Positions 36,801 through 50,900 of a DNA stretch of 64,000 nucleotides are shown here, piece after piece; position 1 is the stretch's first letter, and every line of letters starts with the position of its first letter. The position numbers were made by a program, and so were the translations under genes. The notes under the pieces are model-generated. The model had not been told where the DNA came from. It saw only the letters and a program-made list of their open reading frames with translations, and did not search any database. Origin of the DNA: Nipponacmea schrenckii (lineage: Eukaryota > Mollusca > Gastropoda > Lottiidae); assembly GCA_030562195.1 (NCBI GenBank), contig JAUJPP010000003.1, positions 13,733,398 to 13,797,397 of the forward strand. The letters are read 5' to 3'.

Positions 36801-39705
36801 ATAATCGATTCTTTGATATAGATTGTGCTTTTAACTCAACCAAAATGACACACTTGTTTATATTTCTAATAGAAATATGAAATATTTATGAGATTCTCTA
36901 TTTATAACAATGTTTTAATTTCCTATTTAAATCCTTGAAACAAAGTACGCATTTAAAACTTGTAAGCAGACGAAGAAATTGAATAATTCAAACAAATGAA
37001 ATATGAAAATTGTGATAATATGAATTATTAAAGTGTGTTTCGTGATCAGGTAGTAAATTAACAATTAAAATAGTCATATCATTCCTCCATATCGATGACA
37101 TGCAACTTGTTATCGTATTTTATTTGAGAGATTGATACAGCCTTGTATAGTTTTCATTGTAGAGTTATAGTTTCAAAACTCAGTCTAAGTCAAATTATAA
37201 TCGTGTTGATTGACATTCGATTTTGAAACTAACTACCTAGCTCTTTAATTTTTACTGATATCAAATGGAGTAGAGATATCTAGCAGACTAAAGGACAACT
37301 CGAACTAAAGACAACTCGGATCACTTTTTTAAGAGACTTTAGTGTATTAAATATAGAAAGATTCCAGCTTCAATACAGTTTATGTTTGTTTTAATTAAAA
37401 ACAACCCAGACCATTCTCACGTCAATGATAATGAAGTGAACAGGTATAGTTGTGCACATTTTCTAGAAAGAAAAAATAAATAGGTAATTATTATGGTTCA
37501 TGCTGTTATTTTACATAAAACTAATATTAACTTTTGTACCTATAGCGTGACTGAAAAAAGTAAACATTCTCCACTTTTCATCCTAACTTCTAATTATGTA
37601 TATTTGGATTATGTGGTGTGAGGTTCACATGTTGGTTCGCTTCTCCTGGGTTCATTTAACCATGTATTGAAGTAGTTAAGGTGTGGTTTTACACATTCAT
37701 TACAACTGGAAATGATATTTCTGAGATAAACGATCAAATAAGAGAGAAATTGACTGCTATGTTAGGAAGTGATTAGAGAATTAAATATACTCCAGGGGCT
37801 ATATTAGATGGACAATATTATTAATCTTTATCAAGATATTTCTATTATACACGGTAGAGATTTAAGTTTATTTCAAAATTCATATAATATTATATTATAA
37901 CTATAGACTAAAACAGACCAGAAAATTGTTATTGTAACATCCCATGGGGCACGTCTGTATTAAAAAAAACCTTCTAGAAGATAACTACTGTCTGAAATTG
38001 CGTTGATGCTTCTGACTCTTTTCGTTCAACGAATCTTTGACCTAAAATCTGTCCCTGTTTCATATGATTTTTTCTTTTATCTCTTATTTCTTAATGTATT
38101 GGCACATAACAATTTTTGGCAACATTCTTGCAACTAATTGCAGAGTAACATGTAACATGATGTAAGAAGAATAGGGAATAACCTTGCTAATGAATTCAAC
38201 AGATCAACAATGTCCACCAATATCAGTTGGTTTATTTCAAAGTTATTACTCGCATTTTCTGTTTTATTATATCTATTGGACATTTTGAATTGAATGAAGT
38301 TATCTTAAGATAAGTCAGTCTAGAATTAACAAGATTAATTCAAGTTTAAGTCTTGATATATTTTCAGATCTAAGTCAAATATCACGATTTACTTGAGACT
38401 ATTCTACTTTAGTTAAATCTAGAATGATATAATAGGAAATAATGAAAGGTTAATTTGTTCTGAAACTGACCGATACAGACCAGATTCAACCTGTCTTTAG
38501 TGCTAGGTAATCATTATTTTAACACTTCGGCCACTTCTCAAATCAACAGCATCTCATATCCTATTCTACTACGTCACATAGGTTGTAGTTAATAAAATTA
38601 GTGTTTATGATATAGAGCTGGTTCTATCCCTGGGTTAATAATGATTATAGTAAGTAATCTGTGAGTAGCGTGTGAAAACTTTATGATTACATCTAAATCA
38701 TTAGTTCTCATTTCCTTTATCCACAAAGTCAATTTTCTTGTTAAACTAATATAGATATCTAGAAGAATACATAATACACTCATAACTCCTATAACCCCGG
38801 AAAATTATCTCTCTTGATACTTAAACTTAAACAAAGTTCAATTCTTTAATAACCTTAAGATGCTATTTGAAGATCTGCTCACCTGTAGGTATCCATAAGG
38901 ATAAATCGATATGAAATCGTGAATGTGGCTGGCAACTGCAATCTTTCGGGTAGTGGAAAATTCCGACCCGTCAGGTCAACGTCAAGATGAAATGACCCCA
39001 AGGTGTCGAATACTGGTATTTAGTTGTCGTCGGCTTTCTAAGGTGAAGTACATACTCTGATGCCACAAGCACTAAATGTCCTTTTGGATAATAATAGTAA
39101 TAGTTTTTCCAGATTCTTGAAACTGGAACCCATATTAAGGTGAAATCTGATTAGTTCAATTATTTTGTAGTGTTTGAAGATAAATTATTAACAATGCCTT
39201 TCGCTCCATGATTCACTTTGATATTGTGTTCTTTCTATGTTGATAGGTTGTTATTTATATTTTACTAATTATATTACCAATAGAACAATTTCGTACAATA
39301 AAAAATGTTCAAAACAACTATGTTCTTAAAGAATACGAAAGTTATCTATTGAAGCACCACGCCCTCCTAGCATCATTTGCAATGAATTTGTATTTTGAAA
39401 CAAACGTGTTTTCCTTATTTCGTTCTAGAGATCCCTATATTTTTTTTTCTTTAAAAATGAGTACCAGTAAGGGAACTTGTATTAAATATCGAAATAACTA
39501 ATCTCAAATGATCAGTTTGTGTTTGAACCACAATGAGTATTACAGGCATTTGAAAAGTAAGATATCATAAGCTGTGGGCTACAGAAACAGTGTGCCCTTG
39601 ATAAAATTTAGCCTCGTGCGTTAAATGTTAAAGATCCCTGGACAGGCGTAAATGGAAAAAAGAAAAGTTAACATAATGAACCTTATTTCATACAATATCT
39701 TAAAA

Positions 39706-39721
39706 ATATATATATATATAT
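39706..39721. repeat. Short (AT)n microsatellite
   Basis: Uninterrupted alternating A and T of about 16 bases. Confidence 0.75.
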
Positions 39722-42700
39722 TCATACCATAATACTATTTTTATAAATCTGTTTTCCTTCAACAACAACACGTGATTGTGGATCTTTTGTGAAATACACG
39801 ATAACTGTAACTGACAAATAGTTGGTAATCTGATTGGTTCTTGTTATTGTACCCAATCAAATGTTATAATAATGTTCAGTAACTATTCTCAAAGTAAAGA
39901 CTTTTCAGACAACAATCCCCTGGTTGACTTTTAGTACTTTATATAATAAAATCTCCAATAATAAATTTTCCAATCAAAACTGATTCTGGTATAATGAGAA
40001 GAATATTTATAATGTTAGACTGCTATATAGACTAGTTGACTATGTTTATATGTTGAACTGTGATTGCTATCCTACAATCAATATAACATGTAATATTTGG
40101 CAGTGAGAAGATCATCAATACCACTATTATTATTGATATGTTTTCACTCTTATACCTTAAATACAATAATATATATAGTGCTTCCAACGATTTATCTTCA
40201 ATTTCAGCTCAAGTTTTTGTGGATGGACATCGGATGGTATGTTTTGTAATTAAGTTCTTTTCTATCTTTTTTTATTTTATTTTAAGATGCCACGTTTCCA
40301 ATTTGCAATGATCCAGCTGCATATCTGTAAAGTCATTGACGTTATGTCAGTTTTTTTCTGGTTTAGACGTAAGACACTTGAGTGCTATCGACGACGAATT
40401 AAGTACTTAAAAGTTTTCTTAATGATATAATTTGAACAGATGCTTAAGAAATGTCAGTTATTTTAGTGTCTCTAATGTTTTAATGTCTTCATGTAACCTG
40501 TCAATCATTCATTTATTTTACCACTTAAAGGAAATATAATTTTAAAATTTCTCGCTAATTTGTAATGACATTTATATTATCTGGTATTAGGAAACAATAT
40601 AACACTACGCATCTTGTACAGGACGTCGACCTTAAGCTTTAGTGTACGATTTCGGAAGAAGATTAACTATTCATTCAGTTCTGTTTATTCATACCAGAAA
40701 ATCCTATGTCTGTTTTCTGATTGAAAGAATTTTATGATCTGGTTTTCACGGAGTCAAGTCGGACAAACCTTTATTATGATAACCAGATCCAAATAGCAAG
40801 AGTTTCTGGTTCCAATAAACAATAGAAGTTGACCTGAAGCTATAAGTCTCAGTGAAACTGTAACTAAATATAACTCTTTATAACTTGTCAGGGTTTGTCG
40901 TGAAAAATTATACAATACCCAACTTATTTACTTAAATGAAAATATTCTTAGTTTTCACTGTCAGAAACAGAAATGAAACTGACACGATGTTTTATAAAAA
41001 TCAATAAAATTAGTCCCAATATTAGACCTAGGGTAACAATGGTGTATAACTAGATTGTAAATGCAGACCGATAAATGGCTTATCTTTAATATATTTTGAC
41101 AAAAGCCATGGTCTGGTTCATTTCTTGCTATTCATAACCTTAGACTTTCACTAATACATCAATTCATTTCATTTCTAAGATACACATGATATCAATTGTT
41201 TTTATTAAATAACTAAATCCATGTTTATAAGCAGGGTTTACAGAGTCTTGTTAACTTTGTTTTGTCCATTAGTAAGCATTAGAACTGCTCTATTATAGGC
41301 TGAAGAAGAGGACTGTTTTCTGTTCATTGATGATATTATATTTGATTTAAATTGAGGTTATGGTTAAAATATGAATAGCCTAATAATATATTTTATAAAC
41401 AAAATTTCGAATTTCAATATGTAAAATATGAAAGATGAATATACTAGTTTTAAAGTTAAATATGAAGTCCGTAAATTTGTTTTCAAATCGCTGTGGCATT
41501 ATAGTGGCGGGAATAAGAGAACTTTTTAAGACTAAGAACATAAATATACATGTATTTTCTCAAACCTTTCATTGCCTTTTACTTACCAGCCTAAACCAAA
41601 TAACGATTGCTGAATTTAAAGATGCGGAAACACAAAAATAAATTAAAACACATCAATGTTTTTACTATCATGAATCGTTTGTACAAAAGTCAATCCCGTA
41701 CGATTCGTTATGTGTTATTTACAGGCTATAAATTGGTATACTGTAAACGGTAGAAAGAAAATTAGCTCTATTCAATTGAACTTGTTCGACAGATTGCCTC
41801 GTTATATTGAAAGGGTAGGACCATATCGACATATTTTATACCCGCTCTAATATTTGTGTTAATCACTATAATTATCTTCGAGTTTATTTACAAGTGTTTG
41901 ATGGTGAATATTAAATCATGATTTATGATTTATTTCAAATATCTCAACTAATTCAATTCCAATCCTCCGACATTACAATGTTTATTCTTTCAAACATAGT
42001 ATCAAGACATCAATGCATCAACTAGACTAGGATCAAAGATTTGGTATCTTCTATAGAGTGTATTAAAAAAAATTGTATTAAAAAACATCAAAAGATAATA
42101 TATACCGAATTGCGTACTATTTACGGCATTATCATTAAACTTTCATCTTATTTCGTAAAAAAAACAAGACTGATATATTGTTCTTGTTATTTTAACATCA
42201 TTGGTTATTTCATATAGCGATTCAGGTTTAATATTCTAACTGATGTGTTGTATTTAAAGTACCTTTAAAAAGATTGTTGAAAGAAGTGATGCTTTATCTG
42301 TGACTCTTTAATTGATAAAGCCCCAACAACATCATTTAGTACTTAGGGTTTTCTTAAATCATATCAGCAGTTTAAAGACTTTGATATTTAAAAGATCTTT
42401 TACTGACTTCATTTAAAATTCTCTCATGTTTATAAACAGTAATAAAGTATGCCATCATGTCTCACAGCATGCAGTTCATCATATTATCAACAGAGATAAA
42501 ATTCGAAATAACTTTTCTTTAACTTAAATGAATCATATTTGGTTTACGCTATCCCAATGATATCTCAGTACTTAACATCTTATGGTTTTCAATTAATATT
42601 GAATTTTCTTTTAATTATTGTGAAAAGTGTTGGTACGTACATAGACAACAGATGAGACAGTTTTATACTGAATAATTGGTACCAATTACTTACCGTTGAA

Positions 42701-44908
42701 TTCACGATCACTTTTCATATAATGACAAGTTTGTTTTTTAATCTTACTAACATAAGTAAAAGAATAGCCGATTGCATTAAAATCATGTACAATTGCTTTT
42801 AGAACAGAAATAAAACATTAAACAGACTATGGTGTCAAAATCTGCCCGAGCTCTAAATAAGGAGGTGAAAGCAAAACTATCAGCAAGTGATAGATTAAAT
42901 TAAACAAGTACACGAATGAGATTAGTTTAATGTTATCCATTAAAAATGTCCCAATGTTTTATTTAGTTTGAAAAAAAAGGCCTTTTACGTCGACTTTATT
43001 TAGGTGTTAAGTAGCTTAACTCCCAATAGAAACTCCTGTTTCTGTCTTTTCAAGCATTAACTTGTAACGATCTAATAAAACTCTAATGTAATAATGTCTT
43101 TTGTCAGCACAGATAATTATTTTCTACATCCCATAACATTTGACATTTGTGTTTTCACACATGTTCAAAGGTAATTATTTCAATGGGTGATTTTGGTAGA
43201 ATAGTATTTCCAGATCTCGTGTAGTTCTTTGTGAAATCATTAGCGGATGCCAGTTTTAGTTGATCATCTTATACTGTTTAAGGGTATCTGATATATGATA
43301 AAGAAACATACCACTATTTCTGTAATACGTAATCTTGACAAGTAGCAGATTATCCTTAAAGCGTTTTGGTGTTGATCCACCCTATTTTAATCATTAATTA
43401 CAAGCTACCAGGTTTACACGTTATCTAAATCTTAGAGTAAATAACAGAACCATTTGAAAACACTGAAGATGTAGACAGACCTTATGTTTATAAAGGGCAA
43501 ATTTTGGACACCTTCATTAAGCACTAAAAAATACGAACATTATTTCCTAGATTGCTACAAAGGTTCTTATGGCTTCCTTGCTGAAACTTAGACAGAAACC
43601 GGTACTCGCGTGGCATTTAGAGGCAGAGATGTTAGTACTGAACATCTAATCCTTGAGGAATTGAGGCAATATTTCTTACTTTAGAGGCGGGTAGTGAGAA
43701 AGGACTGTCATAAGCGAAGGTAGGCTTTGCAGTATTATTCATTATAGATTGGAGGAACTATGATGGTTATATAAATTTAAACTAATTTATATTAGGTTCG
43801 CTATGACAGCTGATAAGCTGCCTGCAGTTATACTTGTAGAGTTTGAGCCCCGAATACAATATTTTGCCATTAACCACTGTATTAAATTCCAGCTTAAGGT
43901 GTCGAATTTCACCTCAGGAAGGTAACAGACGAATCCGAGATAATATCTCGGCTATCAAAGCTATATTTAGAAACCTTTAATATAGCTGAGTGCTTAATCT
44001 GTTTTAAGATTATGATAGAACTGACATCAACAACTGACAATGGAAGATACAAAAAAAGGAAGCTTAATATTTTTATCCGGACGTTGGATTAAAAGAGACG
44101 TCATGATATCTGTAGGTTTGTGGTTTGTTGGCAGTTTGTCGACAAACAGGATCTGTATGTCAGTAATATCGGAATCCAATTGTCTAAAACAATAGACTTC
44201 TGTGACAAGTTAAGCAATCTTTATATCCACACCGATCTCTTTGAAAACATTTATCACGCGTGATAAGAATAGCACCTTAAATTAAAAGACATGTTTGGCA
44301 CCGCCAAATCAACCTGATTCCACAGTCCAATTTGTTTCTACATATTTCACTTACACTCCAAATATAGAGACAAGAATGCTAATAAAGATGTGATCAATTT
44401 TACCGTTTAAAGGTATTGCCAGTCAAATACTCTACATTGCAGCTGGTATAGCTTCTTATTCAATCACCAAAAAGCAAAGAATTTATGATTTCTGTAAATT
44501 CAGTTTAGACTTTTTGTAAAGCTTTAAACAGACTGGACCTGCTCTGCAATTGTACAGTTATAAACGGTAGAATATAAGTTAAATGATATTTTCAATAAGT
44601 GTTTCATGATGATTACCGTCATCATTAAATTATCTAGCAATAATGGTGTAAGTAATAGGTATTTCTGGTAAATAAGTACTAACAGGTGACTTACTGTGAT
44701 ACGTTCTTGAGTTAAAGCCTTTAATTATTCCTACATGTTTTTATAATGCCAGTATAGCACAATGTAATGGAACAATTTTTCTGTTTTATTCTTAATATGA
44801 CAATAATTAATGGCAAAACTATTTCCACCGCTTTCCTTTCATTACTCTAGTATCATTAGTGTTATAATAGCATATGGATCATATAAGTAATTTGTTTTTT
44901 TATTGCAG

Positions 44909-44935
44909 CAAGGTTTGGAGTGACCGGGAGTTGCA
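44909..44935 (+). other. Gene 2 5' UTR portion of the start-codon exon
   Basis: Preceded by a T-rich tract ending in tattgcag (44901-44908), a good acceptor, so a non-coding exon should lie upstream. The main ATG at 44936 has G at -3. Confidence 0.6.
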
Positions 44936-44987
44936 ATGCGAGTGACGTCATTAGTATTGATGCTCGGGGTCTTCACGGTATTTGCAG
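44936..44987 (+). CDS. Gene 2 coding exon 1: signal peptide
   Basis: 52 nt encoding MRVTSLVLMLGVFTVFA plus one base of codon 18, with donor G|gtaaga. A hydrophobic core preceded by Arg is typical of a signal peptide. The phase 1 exit matches gene 1. Confidence 0.87.
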
Positions 44988-47900
44988 GTAAGAAAACCTT
45001 TTATAATCAATGTTTTATTAGGCATATTTTAGTTATTATAGTAAGAGCTATACATGTAAAAATTATCAATTTAGAAGCAATTCATAACTCATATTTACTG
45101 TTGTTTTTACACACTTTGTGAACCTTTGATTTTGGATGCGAACATGTTAATATCGTGTTTTCTTTATACGAATGGTTTCTGAATGTTTAACAGTTCAATG
45201 ATGCTTAAGAAGGTAAATTATTACTAATTATATGCTAATAAGGAAGGCATGCAGCAAGGATTCCAATTAAAATGGTCATAATTAACATCATGAATCGGCA
45301 ACTTTAATATTTCAGCTGTCTTATCCACCTGACAGCTTATTTATATTCTTCGTATCTTCATATTTCTAATCCTATCACCCTCTCAGCGTACATTTTAATC
45401 AGTTTTATATTTAGAGTTGTCTTCAAAAGTTTCATTTCACACTTGGTTGTGTAAATCATAAGGCGTTATTCCGATATGATGGGAATGTATAATCGTCGGT
45501 TTGTACGAACCCGCGTGTAATTTAAAAAACAAATCTACTCAAAACGGTGCTTTTATCGAAATAAATACTCATCTAAGTGAGTTCAATGACCAAAACATTC
45601 ATTATACATAAGGTTCTCTGTACCGAGTTATAAATGAAGGGAAATAGAGATGAAAATTGTTAAGAGCTGACTCGATTTATTACATTTATTAAGTTCCCGA
45701 ACCAGATATATGAGATAATTCATCAATCCTATACCTTCTGCTTTATAAACACCTACAAACAAAAAATATGCATCATTAGCCGAGGAATTGAGCGAAAGAG
45801 TTTCTGTTGTAAAATTCACTGGCATCATTTAAACAATAAACTCACATGTATATGTCGGTGACTTTGATTGTCTATTTTAAGAAAAATAATTGTTTTGCAG
45901 GTAACAAAAATGAAATAAGTTCAGTCTATAGATTTAATTTCAACAACCTGTATGATAAAATCTACCGTAGAAAATTTTTTTTTTGGTTCCTCATCCAACT
46001 AATGAATTTAACCACCAAAAAAACTCTTATCTAATTATTATTATCTATTGTAAATAAATTTTCAACAAAAGCAAAATGAGCGCTTTTATAAAATTAGGGT
46101 GATTTGCAAATAAGTTTAAAAAGGCACATGTTTTCAACCTTTCCAACCTATCTCTGTTCACACATGACAAACGTCTCCACCCCTTAGATAAAAGACTGCA
46201 ATTTCAAAAAATTGTTTTAAACTATTACTAAAAGTTGCACATGACATTGCTCTGATCATTGTCACCAACCACACCAGTTTCCTCCATGTCCTCCTCGTAA
46301 TTCGCCATTTTCTTGAATGGAGTAAAATGTACAAGACTGACGACAACACAAATAGTATAGCCAATGGTTAAATGTTCGGTTTGGAAGAAAATAACTCAAC
46401 AGCCCTGGGCTATACTCAGATGATAAGAGACATTCAACAAAAACTTAGCTTCTGAAAGGTGTGGCAGGTAAAACTGATGGCCAATTGTTGGATGCAGGTG
46501 TACAACTTCAGATGGGTGAAAAGGTGTTAAACATACCATTAGGTTATATTGATTATTCATGTAATGAATAATTCGTGATATGATTTTGTTCTTTAGTTAG
46601 TTATTACGACTGAATATAAAAAAAACTTGGTCAGAGAAACAACAAACGCATTTAAAATCTATAAAACGAAATCACAAACAGGCAAATAACATCCATTGCA
46701 ACCAAATCAAATTCCATAATCATTAATTTTTATCACTGTTTACTTTCTCTAAATGAACATTACAGTAGAATGTGTTAATTGCTTTTCAATAATATCACTG
46801 CTAGTACACTGTCTGCTTATAAATTCCATTATCAAAAACACTCTAAAGGATCTGTTCAATAAACTAGCTTTTCCTGTTCTATTACATTCTTTGATTGTAA
46901 TGTACTTTCCATCTAAATATTACTTGATCTAAATTAAGTGTTAAAATAACCTTCGAGTGTTGAAATAAACAATCTCAAAATCAAAGTTAATTTGAATTAA
47001 AAATATAAGTGCCATGGAAATTTGTTAAGTGGGAAGAAAGCGTTAAAGGAGGCCCTAGCAGTGTTTATATTATTGAATCACATATCTTATCCTGTGGTAT
47101 TGGTGTCAAAACGTAATGGTTTGTTTAGATTTGGCATAAACTTATAGCAAAAAGCAAGAAAATGTACATTGTGATGCTTTATCTCTATCTCTTCGGATAA
47201 TGGCATTAAATATGGCAAACTTATACATTTCAAAAATCAGATTAGCGAGGCACAATCTTCATGGTAGTAATTTAATGCAGGCTCTGACATCAGATAATGA
47301 AAAACGGTACTCAATAGACAAAATGCATCAGTTAACGTAGTCTCACATTCATGCAACCAAGAATTCGTGCTGTATACATTTTATAAATAAAGAGTAAGAC
47401 AAAACAATCTGTTCTGTTGAGATCTGTAAATTCCCTTGTATCATAACACAAGAGTCAATACAATAAATATATATATTGGCTTGGTTCTCTTGTCTAAATA
47501 TTATGTATTTTACCGACTTGTTTATATCACTAGATAAACTAGCCAAAAGCATTGTAACCTCACCATAACATCAAATACTTTCTTGTGTCTGCTTACTAGC
47601 TCTTGTTTCTAATACAACTTACAATTAATGAGCTTAATGGTATCTGGAAAATATCATTGTTCTCACTTCTTTCAAATAACATTCACTTTCACAGTTTATA
47701 ACTGACTCATTCTCGTATTCCAGACATGCATATAACTGTTTACAGAATAGAAGTAAATTTTACCTGTACTTTGTTTGAAATCAGGAGAGATAGTGTAATT
47801 AAAGCTTAAGATATATCACAAGGAATAATTTTGACAAAATATCAAAAAACCTTATCTAAAGTAACTTAACATATAAAATTCTAAATCCTAATGAGAATTA

Positions 47901-50900
47901 AAGTTAAGGGATACTATTAACGCATCCGGAAACTGTTCAATCACTATTATTCATCTTCATCTAGTCGTATTGCCACATTCAAAGGTTGTAGGTAACGGCA
48001 GCGAACCATTTGCCATAGTTAAATTTTTCCACATTCAAACATTTAGAAGGGAGAAAAGTTAATAAAATGTGAATTTGAGCTATATTTAGAATAATAATGC
48101 AGACAAAATTCAGTAACAGATAATATAACAATGATATGCCACCCAGAGTAATTTGTACATGTAAGTATTTATGAAAATTGGTTTGCAGACTAAGTCATCA
48201 ACATTACCATCCTTTTGTATGGTAAACTCATCTGATTTATTAACATAATAACATAACTTGTCAAAGTACCTGTGTTATTTTATGACTATGATAAGATAGG
48301 CCTACATATACTAATGGTATTTCAGCATGTTTTCACATGTACAATTATTGCCTTCATAACATTAATCTGAACTGAATCTTTGACATTAATCAAAAAGTCG
48401 CTAGAATTGCCAATGCACATTACTTTTTTTATCTCAATTTGAAATAAATCAAATACACATTATTGCTACTGACAGTCAGTATTCTTGTTCTCTTTCTAGT
48501 ACAATACTTAATTCTTAAAAATTTTGTGTCGTAATTAAAATAAGTATAAATATAAAAGACATTTATTCGGAATAGAAAGTTGTTTTTGAGATAGAAATCG
48601 TCCATTTGACGTCACGTTAAAGCAAAATATCAAATTTAATGTCACTTTGTGAGATAAATCAGACAAGGGTATTGTCTTTTGTTTGTTTCAGACAGGACTG
48701 AATTGTCTGCATGACAAACCTAACGAATTATTGCCACTCTTTGTTCAAACAATAATAACCATAACTATCACCTTTGTTGTGAATATAGTATGCAAGCACA
48801 AGTTCGTTATTAGCTGACATTTCAAAACGGATAATAGTTAAGTTTTGATGGATACAAATAGAACATAGATTGACATACTAAACATTAAAACTATTAGGAC
48901 TCCTGGTAGGTTTAAGAGTATCTTTCTGTTAGTTTATACTGTACTAAAATATAAAATAGTATGGTTATATATTTGTCATTGGACATCATACACTATATTA
49001 TTGGATTAAGATATACTTAAGTGTGTCCTAATAACTTCTGTGCTATTTATGTGTTTCAAATTTTCTGTGAGGCTAATGCAACATGTCTCAAAGAGGATTA
49101 TGGATGATGCATTATTTGAATTCTTCTTTTAAAAGGAAAGGCCTTTTAAGCAATGCAGTTTTAACTTCGAATGTTTCTATCGGACTGTACCAGATCTATA
49201 ATAATATCCTAATTCCGTCTGTAACATCTCCTATCTCTCACTTTATTCTATAAAAAGGTGGAATATGGTAGGAATTCACAACATGTTCCACTAAATGATT
49301 TAACAGACCTACGCTATATTTCTGTATTATTTGACATTGCAGACATCAAGGAATCAAATCGTCTGGTAAAATGAAAATAATACTAGTATAATGTAATGAT
49401 GTACAAGTAGAATTTAAGTGAAATATAGCAGATTGTGCTGTCTAGTTATTAATATGATTAATATTACTATTATTTATAACTTGTACTAGTTTCTCTTAAG
49501 TGTACTGGTCATCTGGTCCTTTATACTGTTATTAGATTTCGCAACATGAACCCATGATAGTACAATGGTGATTGTGAAAAAAAGGAAAAGTAGCCTCATG
49601 AAACGAAACTGTTGCTTCTGAATGATTTCTATGTGCAGCCCGTAGTAGTGACTAAATCTTAATTCGGAATCGAAGCCGGAAACGGAAATACATATTTTCG
49701 TCAATTTACCCCCTCTGAATGCTCTCGTAACTATAAAAGTATTTTTAAAAGATACAAATAATATGCGAATTCATAAACCACTTTTATCTTGCAGGTGGGA
49801 AAAGGTTAAAAAAAGGGAATAAAAGTGAGTAATATATTTTACATATTTTGATCTTATAATATCTGAATTAAAGTTATCACCTTAATACTACCTCAGTTTG
49901 TCTTATACACCTATATTTATCAGAGTGCCAGGGTTCAGTATTTCCCAATACCCAATTTTAACATAACCACTTTAAAATCTTGGTTCAAGTCTACGAATGG
50001 TTTAATTTTTCCGGAATGGATCTGTCTATGCCTTGAGCCTAGTAATAAATATATCAATAAACTATACTAGATTGCCACAAAACGGTAAAACAAAATCCCA
50101 AATAAGTCATCACCATTTTCATGAAATATTTTACTTGGGTTTGCTTGTTCGTTTGGGATTTAATTCCAGCCCATTGATATATAGCTATTTTGAGGATCTG
50201 TTTTCTTATGTCTAATACAAAGTTCTAGAAGTCCTAAAGGAATAACTTTCCTCAACTTTAAGATATCCAAGTTTTAGGCCAAGTTGAAAAATGTCAATCT
50301 TAGTCAGAAAAACCAGGTAGTATGTTGTATGAATTCACACCTACTACCAAACTACAGTTTTATAATTAATGTTTATACAAGTGTTATGCAGACATGATAA
50401 ACATCATCTCAAGTTGGTTGTAGACAGTAACTTATATAGTTCAGGTGTTTGCATAAATGACCTTGTTTCTTGTTCATTGAAATGATGTGTAATTGAGTGT
50501 TTATAGATGAATAGATATATAATTATGTTCGGGCAAGAGTGGAGAAAAATTTCGAAAATCTTTGTTTATTTGATTCGTTTTGAGTTCTTTATGAACCTCG
50601 CAATTCGTGGAATATCTTTGATAAGGAATCTGTTTTGTAAATGTAAGGAAGAACCTTTCAGAGAAAATTTTTCGAATGAATATTTATTTAAACCTACAAA
50701 AAAAAGACAAAAGGCGATATTGTTAAAAAATTTATCTTTTAAAACAAATTCATTGACATGTTAATGCGCTAGTTCGGAAAGTGTTCCAGCACAGTACAGA
50801 TTTATTCTAAACCTAATTAATTATGCTCTAATTGTGTGTACAAAATCCTAATATTGTGCCAATTCATATACATGTATTCTCTGGGATTTATATACTTCCA

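Larger units (their letters stand above)
17496..44908. other. Intergenic region (may include unseen 5' UTR introns of gene 2)
   Basis: About 27 kb of AT-rich sequence between the two receptor genes. No receptor-like exon is visible on either strand. It contains the MITE at 20676-21140, two weak open frames (18044-18436 minus, 26187-26351 plus), a GC-richer island (30600-30955), a candidate UTR exon ending at 33859, a hairpin at 33422-33457, a G-rich tract at 35527, a 25-bp triplicate at 36726 and a short AT microsatellite at 39706. I see nothing definite in the rest. Confidence 0.65.

Noticed and set aside
40206..40235. Possible short UTR exon between atttcag and ATG|gtatgt
   Set aside because: Splice-like signals of this quality occur by chance in AT-rich DNA, and nothing ties it to gene 2.
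17500..44900. A third receptor gene or pseudogene between the two paralogues
   Set aside because: I looked for YTCC, FPFDVQ, GSWTY and WIPPESPAK-like blocks on both strands and saw none.
49486..49704. Minus-strand frame with signal-peptide-like MRLLFLFFTITIVLSW just before the microexon
   Set aside because: Short hydrophobic frames are common in T/A-rich DNA, and no downstream exon or donor could be supported.
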